A stretch of DNA of 64,000 nucleotides. Origin: Scandinavium manionii. GTDB taxonomy: Bacteria > Pseudomonadota > Gammaproteobacteria > Enterobacterales > Enterobacteriaceae. The DNA lies in contig NZ_JALIGC010000029.1 in the NCBI RefSeq assembly GCF_024764775.1, forward strand, positions 1 through 64,000, given 5' to 3'. The notes below the pieces were generated by a model, which was not told the DNA's origin, made no database searches, and was given only the letters and a program-made list of their open reading frames with translations. Numbering within the stretch: the stretch's first letter is position 1; each line of letters starts with the position of its first letter. Made by a program: the position numbers and the translations under genes. Below are positions 52,030 through 60,096 of the stretch, in pieces.

Positions 52030-52872
52030 GTGCCTGCACCACTCATTCTTCGAAAAGCCGAATTTTTTACGTCGCCGCAGCAAGCGGTGGCGGTGGCCGA
52101 TCGCTACCCGCAAAACGTGTTTGCTGAGCACACGCATGAGTTCTGTGAGCTGGTGCTGGTGTGGCGCGGCAACGGACTGCATATCCTCAACGATCGCCCG
52201 TACCGCATAACGCGGGGCGATTTGTTTTACATTCGCGCGGAAGACAAGCACTCCTACGCCTCCGTTAACGATCTGGTTTTGCAGAATATTATTTATTGCC
52301 CGGAGCGGCTGAAGCTGAACCTCGACTGGGCGGCGCACATTCCCGGCCTGCATGGAACGGCCTGGACGCCGCACTGGCGGATTGGCAGCAGCGGCATGAC
52401 CCAGGCACGACAGGTGATCTCCGCACTGGAACAGGAGAGCCATAAAACCGGTCATCACGCGAACGATATGGCTGAGTTGTTATTTGCCCAACTGGTGGTG
52501 ACATTAACGCGCCATCGCTTCGCGACCGATAACCTGGCGGCCACCGAAAGCGAGGCGCTGCTCGATAAGCTTCTCACCGCACTGGCGGGTAGCCTGAACA
52601 GACCTTTCGCGCTGGATCAATTCTGCGAACAGCAAACGTGCAGTGAACGCACGCTGCGTCAGCAGTTCCGCAGTCAGACGGGCATGACCATCAACCACTA
52701 TTTACGCCAGTTGCGGATTTGCCACGCGCAATATCTGCTGCAGCATTCCGAATTGATGATCGGGGAAATTGCGATGCACTGTGGCTTTGAGGACAGTAAC
52801 TACTTTTCAGTGGTGTTTAACCGGGAAGTGGGGATGACGCCTGGGCAGTGGCGTCATCGTAATGCGGCCTGA
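52030..52872 (+). CDS. rhaR: rhaSR activator RhaR
   Basis: AraC-family activator of its own operon. The start is a GTG at 52030, with GAGG 6 bases before it; it gives a 280-residue protein whose N terminus (PAPLILRKAEFF) aligns in length with E. coli RhaR. The cupin domain is near residues 35-75 (EHTHEFCELVLVWRGNG). C-terminal helix-turn-helix motifs are CSERTLRQQFRSQTGMT and IGEIAMHCGFEDSNYFSVVF. Confidence 0.94.
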   Translation: MPAPLILRKAEFFTSPQQAVAVADRYPQNVFAEHTHEFCELVLVWRGNGLHILNDRPYRITRGDLFYIRAEDKHSYASVNDLVLQNIIYCPERLKLNLDWAAHIPGLHGTAWTPHWRIGSSGMTQARQVISALEQESHKTGHHANDMAELLFAQLVVTLTRHRFATDNLAATESEALLDKLLTALAGSLNRPFALDQFCEQQTCSERTLRQQFRSQTGMTINHYLRQLRICHAQYLLQHSELMIGEIAMHCGFEDSNYFSVVFNREVGMTPGQWRHRNAA

Positions 52873-52950
52873 AATAACCGCGAAGGAGAATATTTTAAAT
52901 AACCTACAATTAATAGTGTTATTCCTCACGTGATATTAAAATGAGTGCTC

Positions 52951-52993
52951 TGTGCAATAAATCACATTTAACAGTGATTTTTTGCTTTATGCT
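52951..52993 (+). promoter_or_regulatory. CRP site and possible promoter of the mannosidase PTS operon
   Basis: TGTGCAATAAATCACA (52951-52966) matches 9 of 10 CRP consensus bases. TATGCT (52988-52993) could be the -10 of a class II promoter with its start near 53000, putting the CRP site near -41.5. No other promoter is obvious in the 612-bp gap before the first PTS gene. Confidence 0.6.
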
Positions 52994-53017
52994 CCGATTA
53001 TTATTTGCGGAGGTAGT

Positions 53018-53560
53018 ATGCCAGCTATTTTCATCACATTTATCATGAACGGTATCGCTTTTTTGCTATCAATTGATAGCAAAATTAAAGCGCTGCTGGA
53101 TAATGTGTGCTGGTTTAATTCCCTGCAAGACCTGACTGCAAATAATACGCCGGATGACGGTGATATGGATGTGCAAATGGCGCAAAACTGGTCGAGTTTA
53201 TGGGATTGTGCAGGTCAGGCGCTGTACATAAATATCGAGCATCATTTTTATCTGCCCGACCCGTCAGCCCAGCCCGCGTCGCCATCGACATTGGGTTGCC
53301 GTAAAAGAACGGAACTGACATTCAGTTTCCGCAATTCGAGTCTGCATCAGTTGGTGATGTGCCGTCATGCCAGTGGCTCAGATGGTGATCATCTTCTGGC
53401 ATGCCCATCGCTATTCATAAAGCACAATGCGCGTTTTCGCCATTGTGCTTTTTTATTATCTGAACTCATCAGAGAGGATGCGTTATGTACATTGTTTGTG
53501 TCGCTGCTTGTCCAACCGGTGTCGCGCACACCTTTATGGCCGCTGAAGCCCTTGAGATAA
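53018..53560 (+). CDS. uncertain open frame upstream of the PTS genes
   Basis: An open frame starting at an ATG with GGAGG 5 bases upstream, about 18 bases after the predicted transcription start, runs for 180 codons. The first part (MPAIFITFIMNGIAFLLS) looks like a hydrophobic helix; the rest, with NTPDDGDMDVQMAQNWSSLW, resembles no family I know. The frame reads through a strong intrinsic terminator (53419-53455) and 76 bases into the EIIB gene in another frame, so at least its end is probably not coding. A leader peptide or a decayed gene are both possible. Confidence 0.25.
   Translation: MPAIFITFIMNGIAFLLSIDSKIKALLDNVCWFNSLQDLTANNTPDDGDMDVQMAQNWSSLWDCAGQALYINIEHHFYLPDPSAQPASPSTLGCRKRTELTFSFRNSSLHQLVMCRHASGSDGDHLLACPSLFIKHNARFRHCAFLLSELIREDALCTLFVSLLVQPVSRTPLWPLKPLR
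53366..53455 (+). terminator. structured leader with intrinsic terminator before the EIIB gene
   Basis: Two stem-loops in a row. The first is nested: CATGCCAG (53366-53373) pairs with CTGGCATG (53396-53403), with AGATG-GTGAT-CATCT inside. The second is a perfect 11-bp stem AAAGCACAATG / CATTGTGCTTT (53419-53451) followed by a T run. The EIIB start codon is 30 bases further. It may be an attenuator, or the 3' end of a small RNA made from the CRP-linked promoter. Confidence 0.75.
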
Positions 53561-53799
53561 CAGGGAAAAAACGGGGTCATGATATCAAAGTAGAAACCCA
53601 GGGCGGTCTGGGGACAGAAAACGAAATTACCGCTGACGACCTGTCCCGGGCCGATGCGGTAATCATCGCCGCTGACGTGGCTATCAGTGATAAAGAGCGC
53701 TTCGACGGCATGATAAAACTGGAGTGCAGCGTTTCCGACCCAATCAAATTTGGCGATGCGGTATTTGAAGCCGTAGAGCAGGAGGTGGCAAATGGCTAA
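53485..53799 (+). CDS. PTS fructose-type EIIB component
   Basis: A 104-residue free-standing EIIB with the phosphorylated Cys in AACPTGVAHTFMAAEALE (residue 9). It passes phosphate from the EIIA domain encoded downstream to the sugar bound by EIIC. AGAGAGG lies before the ATG. It overlaps the EIIC start by 8 bp, so the two are coupled. The same family in E. coli includes FrwB, FryB and the B part of FrvB. Confidence 0.9.
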   Translation: MYIVCVAACPTGVAHTFMAAEALEITGKKRGHDIKVETQGGLGTENEITADDLSRADAVIIAADVAISDKERFDGMIKLECSVSDPIKFGDAVFEAVEQEVANG

Positions 53800-54913
53800 G
53801 TTTCAGGGCGGGGGGCAGCGCTCCACGGGCGCAGAGGTGAAAAACGCCATCATGACCGGCGTCTCATGGATGCTGCCGTTTGTCATCTCCGGGGCAGTGA
53901 TCATGGGGATTGCACGTATCGGTGCCTCGTTGTACGGCATTGATAACATCTGGGATGCCAGCCACGAGCAGGCCGCCAGCGTGATGGTGCAGATGCTGCA
54001 TAAATTCGATGGTTTCGGTGGCCTGGCGTTGTCGCTGATGCTGCCGGTAGTGGCGGGTTATATCAGTTTTGCCCTGGCGAACAAACCGGGTCTGGCGCCA
54101 GGCATGGTGGGCGGCCTGTTGGCCAGCAATCTGGGCACCGGATTTCTTGGCGCTCTGGCGGCGGGTTTTGTGGCAGGTTACATCGTTCTGGCCCTGAATC
54201 GCTGGATTAAATTACCGAAAACCCTGGCCTCCGCGGGGCCAATTTTTATCCTGCCGGTAGGCGGCACGCTGCTGACCTGTATCGTGATGGCCTTTGTGAT
54301 TGGTACTCCGCTGGCGGCGCTGAATCACGGTATGGAGCAGTGGTTGCTGTCGATGTCGGGCACCAACAAAGTTCTGTTGGCGGCGGTGATTGGCGGCATG
54401 GTGGGCTTCGACCTTGGCGGTCCGGTCAATAAGGCGGCGGTAACGACCGCGATGGCGCTGCTGGCCTCCGGTATCTATGACCCGAATACTGCGGCTCAGG
54501 TGGCTATTATTGTTCCGCCGATTGGCCTGGGCGTGGCGACGTTGATCTGGTCTTCGCGTTTCCCGGAATCGTTGCGCGAAGCCGGTAAAGCCTCCACCCT
54601 GATGGGGCTTATCGGTGTGTCCGAAGGGGCGATCCCTTTTGCGCTGGCTAACCCGCGCATCATTGTTGTTAACGTCATTGGCTCTGCCGTTGGCGCGTCG
54701 ATGGCCGTTGGACTGGGGGCGAGTAACCATGCCCCTATTTCTGGGTTTTATGGCTGGCTGGCGGTTGAGCAATGGCCGATTTATGTCCTGTCCATTGCCT
54801 GTGGTTCAGCGATTATTGCGTGCGGATCGCTATTCATTTTCCGTGGCGAAGCAACGCCTGTTTCGGGTGGTAATAAAACAACGCCTGCGCCGAAATTTAA
54901 AGCCAGCAGATAA
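53792..54913 (+). CDS. PTS fructose-type EIIC component
   Basis: A 373-residue membrane permease with about nine or ten helices and the fructose-type motifs MTGVSWMLPFVISGAVIMG, MVGFDLGGPVNKAA and GVSEGAIPFALANP. It carries the sugar across the inner membrane with phosphorylation. The basic, polar C-terminal tail (VSGGNKTTPAPKFKASR) follows the last helix. It is 92 bp upstream of the mannosidase gene. Confidence 0.9.
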   Translation: MAKFQGGGQRSTGAEVKNAIMTGVSWMLPFVISGAVIMGIARIGASLYGIDNIWDASHEQAASVMVQMLHKFDGFGGLALSLMLPVVAGYISFALANKPGLAPGMVGGLLASNLGTGFLGALAAGFVAGYIVLALNRWIKLPKTLASAGPIFILPVGGTLLTCIVMAFVIGTPLAALNHGMEQWLLSMSGTNKVLLAAVIGGMVGFDLGGPVNKAAVTTAMALLASGIYDPNTAAQVAIIVPPIGLGVATLIWSSRFPESLREAGKASTLMGLIGVSEGAIPFALANPRIIVVNVIGSAVGASMAVGLGASNHAPISGFYGWLAVEQWPIYVLSIACGSAIIACGSLFIFRGEATPVSGGNKTTPAPKFKASR

Positions 54914-55005
54914 TACGCTGCTGGCGTATTAATCCGAACAGTTTGCAGCGTGGATCGATTATTTCCTCCGCGCGGGAGTCGCACATCTTAAATACGGAAA
55001 ATAAT

Positions 55006-57609
55006 ATGAAGACAGTTCATTTAATTCAGCATACGCATTGGGATCGGGAGTGGTATTTCACAGAGAATGACTCGCGAACGGTCCTTTATTATTTTATGGC
55101 CGACGTCATTGCGCGCCTTGAAGCCGATGAATCATTGGGGCCTCTGGTTCTGGATGGGCAGACGGTGGTGCTGGAAGACTATTTCCAGGTGGCTCCGGAC
55201 AATCGTGAGCGAGTCCTTAAGCTCATTGCAGCGGGACGGCTGCTGATCGGTCCGTGGTATACCCAGACTGATTTTTTGGTGGTCGGTGCAGAGTCCATCA
55301 CCCGTAATCTGCTGTTGGGCATGGCGGACTGCCAGACGCTGGGCAGCCGTATGCCCGTTGGTTATGTTCCCGACTCATTCGGGCAGAGTGCGCAGTTGCC
55401 GATGTTCCTGGCCCAGTTCGCTATCGATCGGGCGGTTATCTGGCGCGGCTGGTGTGAACACGACGTCGCCAGCAGCGAGTTTATCTGGCGCAGCGCGGAC
55501 GGCAGCAGTGTGACCACCGCGGTTCTGCCCTGGGGCTACGGTTGCGCTAAATGGCTGCCGACGAATGCGGAGGAAGCCTGGCGGGTGCTGCCGGGTATAT
55601 TGCAAAAACAGGCGAAATTTAGCGCGTCAGCGCAGATATTGCTGCCAAACGGCAATGATCAGTCTCCCTTTGAATATGGCGTGCCCGCCATGCTTGACAC
55701 GCTCAACGAACAGCAGGACGAGTACCGTTTTGTGCGCAGCGATTTCAGCCGCTATTTTCAGGCACTGGAAGGCGAAACGCTGACGGAATTTCAGGGCGAG
55801 CTGCTCAGCCCGAAGTATATGCGCATCCATCGGGGCATTTTCTCGACCCGCATGGATATCAAACAGGCCAACGCCAGGCTTGAAAACTTTGTCAGTCAGC
55901 AGCTTGAACCGCTGCTAAGCGTGGTGTGGCGGTTGGGGCTGCCTTATCCGCAAACCGCTGTGGAGAACATCTGGCGCGAGGCGATGAAATCCCATGCCCA
56001 TGACAGTATCGGCGGCTGTAACTCCGATCGCGTTAATGCGATGGTCAAAGCGCGGCTGACATCCGGGCAGGAAAGCGCCAGCCAGCTGTTTGAGCTAAAT
56101 ATGAAAATGCTGGCGGAAGGGATCGATGCCCGCCAGCAAGGCAAAAAAATCATTATCTTCAACTCGCTTCCTTACGAGCGCGACGGCCGGGTGGCGCTGA
56201 CGCTGTATGTCCCCGGCACTGATTTTTGCATCGTTGATGCCTCAGGACAGCCCTGTCGCTGGCAGATTGTGCATGAAGAACAGCAGGATATGTCGGTTAT
56301 TGTGCAGGAGCTTTCTAACAGCACGACGACGGTCTGGTATCGCAAATGTACCCTCCTGCTGGAAGCGAAAGCGCTGCCAGCCTGCGGATATCAGACGTTA
56401 TATCTTCAGGAAGATTGTGCTGCAGGGTTTGTCGCGACAAGCGGGGAGATTTCAGCGCTGGAAAACGCCTGGCTGCGTCTGACGCTGGATGAGGGGCAGA
56501 TCTCCCTGCTCGATAAACGTAGTGGTAAACGTTGGGAACACATTCTGCAACTGGTCGACGGCGGCGATGCGGGCGATAACTACAACTATTCGCCACCGGA
56601 GGAGGACTGGCGCGTGACCAGCGATGGCGCGTTGACGTCTGCCACCTGGCAGCGCGGTACGCTTGCCGATACGCTGACACTCAACTGGTCCATTGCTGCC
56701 CCCGTCGATCAGCTGGCTCGCCAGCAGCATCTGTGCAACACGCAGTTGAATGTCAGCATGACGCTGGCGCTTGATCATGACTGCCCGCTGCTGGATGTGC
56801 AGGTGAGCCTCGATAACACCTTGCGTGATCATCGCTTGCAGGTCGAAATCCCCACTGACATTGGCGAGATGTTCCACTTCGCCGATCAACCTTTTGGTCT
56901 GATCCGCCGTGAAAATCGCCCGCAAACGCTGGCGGTGTGGCAGCAGGAACAGTGGACGGAAGCGCCCGCTTCGCTGTGGCCGATGCAAAGTCTGGTGATG
57001 ATGCATAACCAAAGCCATGGGATGTGCGTGGTGACAGAGGGACTACGCGAATATGAGATCCCGGCGGATAAACCGGCAACGCTGGCGATAACGCTACTGC
57101 GCAGCGTCGGCTGGCTGGGACAAGCCAATATGCCGTGGCGTCCAGGACGTGCCTCTGGCATGGTTTTACCTTCTCCGGACTCACAGCTGACGGGGCCATT
57201 TCACTGCCATTTTGCACTCCTGCCGCTGCATCAGGGGCCGGATGCGACATTCTGGCGCGACGTGGAGAACTGGCGCACGCCCGCCCTCGGCTGGCTGGAT
57301 TCCGGCTGGTCGCGCTTTAAAACCAACCCGCACGGCAAGTCATTCCCGTCCTCGTACAGCCTGTTGAGCTGGGATACGCCGTTGCATTTCAGTACGCTCA
57401 AAAAAGCGCAAAACGGCGATGCCCTGATCCTGCGTGGCTGGAATCCTGGCACCTCGCTGCTGTCCAGTGCGGCCCCTGTTGCGGCGGGAGATATCACGCC
57501 TGTCACGCTGGCGGAAACCCCGCTTTGTGCCCCGCAAAAAACGGTTTCTGCTTGCGCGCCGGTGAGCTGGCGGATCCAGCCTGCGAAAGAAGGAAAATCC
57601 GATGCTTAA
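55006..57609 (+). CDS. family GH38 alpha-mannosidase (MngB-like)
   Basis: An 867-residue cytoplasmic glycosidase. GH38 features are the zinc ligands in HTHWDREWYF at the N terminus, the nucleophile Asp region GYVPDSFGQSAQLP, and HAHDSIGGCNSDRV near residue 348. E. coli MngB (877 residues) hydrolyses 2-O-(6-phospho-mannosyl)-D-glycerate brought in by the PTS; that or a related phospho-mannoside is the likely substrate. The ATG at 55006 follows TACGGAAA; a frame from 54943 is longer but less likely. The end overlaps the next gene by 8 bp. Confidence 0.88.
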   Translation: MKTVHLIQHTHWDREWYFTENDSRTVLYYFMADVIARLEADESLGPLVLDGQTVVLEDYFQVAPDNRERVLKLIAAGRLLIGPWYTQTDFLVVGAESITRNLLLGMADCQTLGSRMPVGYVPDSFGQSAQLPMFLAQFAIDRAVIWRGWCEHDVASSEFIWRSADGSSVTTAVLPWGYGCAKWLPTNAEEAWRVLPGILQKQAKFSASAQILLPNGNDQSPFEYGVPAMLDTLNEQQDEYRFVRSDFSRYFQALEGETLTEFQGELLSPKYMRIHRGIFSTRMDIKQANARLENFVSQQLEPLLSVVWRLGLPYPQTAVENIWREAMKSHAHDSIGGCNSDRVNAMVKARLTSGQESASQLFELNMKMLAEGIDARQQGKKIIIFNSLPYERDGRVALTLYVPGTDFCIVDASGQPCRWQIVHEEQQDMSVIVQELSNSTTTVWYRKCTLLLEAKALPACGYQTLYLQEDCAAGFVATSGEISALENAWLRLTLDEGQISLLDKRSGKRWEHILQLVDGGDAGDNYNYSPPEEDWRVTSDGALTSATWQRGTLADTLTLNWSIAAPVDQLARQQHLCNTQLNVSMTLALDHDCPLLDVQVSLDNTLRDHRLQVEIPTDIGEMFHFADQPFGLIRRENRPQTLAVWQQEQWTEAPASLWPMQSLVMMHNQSHGMCVVTEGLREYEIPADKPATLAITLLRSVGWLGQANMPWRPGRASGMVLPSPDSQLTGPFHCHFALLPLHQGPDATFWRDVENWRTPALGWLDSGWSRFKTNPHGKSFPSSYSLLSWDTPLHFSTLKKAQNGDALILRGWNPGTSLLSSAAPVAAGDITPVTLAETPLCAPQKTVSACAPVSWRIQPAKEGKSDA

Positions 57610-60082
57610 AATCCCGTTTATTTGTCCCCTGGAAAATGGCCTGCACGCCAGACCCGCCAGCGAACTGGAACAGCGAGTGACGCCATTTAACGCCCGGGTC
57701 ACCCTGCATAATCTGCGCAATCAGAGACAGGTGGATGCGCGTAGTGTACTGGCGTTAATTGGCGCAGACGTGGTATTTCAGGATGCCTGCGAACTGCTGA
57801 TTGATGGTGATGACGAGCAGGCAGCACGCCAGGCGCTGGGCGCGTTTATCACCAATGAACTGGCCGAGTGTGATGCGCCGCTTGTCACTCCCTCCGTTTC
57901 TCATGAACAGCCATTGCCTGTCTTTCTGGCGGCCACCACCGCGCAATGTCTGCGTGGCGGCGGCATCAGTCCGGGGCTGGCCAAAGGTATTGCTGTGCCG
58001 TTAGGGACGGTAGATCTGTTGCGGCTGGCAGAGCAGGAAGCGCCGCAGGAATCTGAACACCAGAGGCAAATGCTGATCCAGGCGTTAAGCGCGGTACGTG
58101 ATCAGGTGCAGGCAGAATTGCGGCATGCGCAGGGCGAGACTGCGGACGTGCTGAAAGCGCACAAGAAACTGCTGCACGACACGATGCTGGAACAGGCGTT
58201 GTTTTCTGCGCCCAATGCCCGCAATGCGTTGGCGGCGCTGGCACAAGTGATCACTCAACTCAGCCTTCCGCTGCGTGAGAGTCGCAGCGTTTATCTGCAA
58301 CAGCGGGCGCTGGATTTGCAGGATTTAGGGCTGCGTCTGGCGGCGTTTCTGCTCCCCGGCCCGCTCTTTACCTTGCCGGAATTAACCCAGGATTCTGTCG
58401 TCATCAGCGCATCCCCAATCACTCCCGGACAATTTCTGGCGCTGCGTGGAACGCATCTGAAAGGCATTGTGATGGGCGAAGGCGGTGAGACATCACATAC
58501 CGCGATCCTCGCCCGTTCGTTTGGCATTCCGTTGCTCTGCGCGCCGGAGGTGAGAGTGCCGGACGGAACGCCGTTGCTCCTCGACTCACGCTATGGCGTG
58601 CTGGTGATTGCACCGGATGCGTGTGCACAACAGTGGTACGCCATGGAGGCAGAAAAAGACGCGCGCATCGGCCAGCGCTTAGCGCCGCTGTTGCAGCAAA
58701 AGGGCACCAGCCGCGATGGCGAATCGGTATCGTTGCTGGCCAATATTGCGCTGGCTGCCGAAGCGGAAGGGGCATTTGCTGCGGGGGCGGAAGGAATAGG
58801 CCTGTTTCGCACCGAAATGCTGTTTTGTGAACGCAGCGCGCCGCCAGAAGAAGAGGAGCAGTACCAGGCTTACCGCCATGTGCTGGAGCAGGCGCAGGGA
58901 AGAAAGGTGGTTATCCGCACGCTGGATATCGGGGGCGATAAACCCTGCGACTATCTCAATCTGCCGTCGGAAGAGAACCCATTCCTTGGCTGGCGTGCGG
59001 TGCGTCTCTATCCCGCGTTTCTGACGCTTTTCAGCCATCAGGTGCGGGCATTGCTTCGCGCCAGCGCCACAGGGCCGCTGCATATTATGGTGCCGATGGT
59101 GGCGACGCTGGAAGAGGTGAAGTGGCTGCATACCCAGTTCCATCAGATAGCGGAACAGTTACAGAGCGAAGGTCTCGCCATCGGAGAGTGGCACTTAGGC
59201 ATCATGGCCGAGGTACCGTCGGCGCTTTACCTGCTGGAGCGCGCGGCAGCGTATATCGATTTTGTCTCCATTGGCAGTAACGATCTACTGCAATATTTCC
59301 TCGCCTGTGACCGCGGCAATCCGCGCATACGTCACCTTTATAACCACTGTGATCCTGGCTTCCTTAGGCTCCTCAACGACATTACGGCGAGCGCGCAGCG
59401 GGCAAAACTTGATATCTGCCTGTGTGGTGAAATGGGCGGTGACCCGACCGCGCTTCCGCTGCTGCTGGGGGCTGGGTTGCGACAAATCAGCATGTCCTCC
59501 GGGCGGATAGGGCAAGTGAAGCAGCATCTGGCGTCACTGGATACGACGGCATGTCGACAAACGCTTGAAGACGCTTTTAGCTGCGAAAGCGCCAACGAGG
59601 TGGAAAGCAGGGTCAAAGCGCAAACGGCACAGCGCAACCATCCGGTCTTCGATCCGGCGCTGGTGATGCTGGATCAGCGTGTCGCCAGCAAAGCCGAAGC
59701 CATCAAACGCCTGACGGATAACCTTGAGGTTGAGCAGCGGGTAAGCTCCGGTACGGCGGTGGAAACGGCCATCTGGCAGCGGGAGGCGGTGTTCTCGACC
59801 GCACTCGGTTTCGCGGTGGCTATCCCGCACTGTAAATCCGCAGCGGTCACCAGCAGCAGCGTCTCTTTATTGCGCCTGAATACGCCCCTGATGTGGGGAG
59901 ACGGCGTGGAGGTGTCGCTGGTTCTCATGCTGACAGTCAGCGAGCAGGAAAAAGGCGATCACATGAAAATCTTTTCGAAACTAGCCCGCAAGCTGATGCA
60001 TGAAGATTTTCGTCAGCAATTACTGCAAGGCAATGATCCGAAAGCCATTATCGACTTGCTTGAGCGAGAACTCACCCGCTAA
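57602..60082 (+). CDS. PTS multiphosphoryl protein HPr-EI-EIIA (FryA-like)
   Basis: An 826-residue fusion that can carry phosphate from PEP to the operon's EIIB without the general PTS proteins. HPr is at residues 1-85 with His15 in GLHARPAS. The EI part follows (about 115-670), with phospho-His near 299 in GGETSHTAILARSFGIP and PEP-binding motifs FRTEMLF and SIGSNDLLQYFLACDR. The C-terminal EIIA (about 680-826) has phospho-His near 743 in VAIPHCKS. The order is the same as in E. coli FryA, and all three phosphorylation sites are intact. Confidence 0.92.
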   Translation: MLKIPFICPLENGLHARPASELEQRVTPFNARVTLHNLRNQRQVDARSVLALIGADVVFQDACELLIDGDDEQAARQALGAFITNELAECDAPLVTPSVSHEQPLPVFLAATTAQCLRGGGISPGLAKGIAVPLGTVDLLRLAEQEAPQESEHQRQMLIQALSAVRDQVQAELRHAQGETADVLKAHKKLLHDTMLEQALFSAPNARNALAALAQVITQLSLPLRESRSVYLQQRALDLQDLGLRLAAFLLPGPLFTLPELTQDSVVISASPITPGQFLALRGTHLKGIVMGEGGETSHTAILARSFGIPLLCAPEVRVPDGTPLLLDSRYGVLVIAPDACAQQWYAMEAEKDARIGQRLAPLLQQKGTSRDGESVSLLANIALAAEAEGAFAAGAEGIGLFRTEMLFCERSAPPEEEEQYQAYRHVLEQAQGRKVVIRTLDIGGDKPCDYLNLPSEENPFLGWRAVRLYPAFLTLFSHQVRALLRASATGPLHIMVPMVATLEEVKWLHTQFHQIAEQLQSEGLAIGEWHLGIMAEVPSALYLLERAAAYIDFVSIGSNDLLQYFLACDRGNPRIRHLYNHCDPGFLRLLNDITASAQRAKLDICLCGEMGGDPTALPLLLGAGLRQISMSSGRIGQVKQHLASLDTTACRQTLEDAFSCESANEVESRVKAQTAQRNHPVFDPALVMLDQRVASKAEAIKRLTDNLEVEQRVSSGTAVETAIWQREAVFSTALGFAVAIPHCKSAAVTSSSVSLLRLNTPLMWGDGVEVSLVLMLTVSEQEKGDHMKIFSKLARKLMHEDFRQQLLQGNDPKAIIDLLERELTR

Positions 60083-60096
60083 TAAAGGACATTGTG

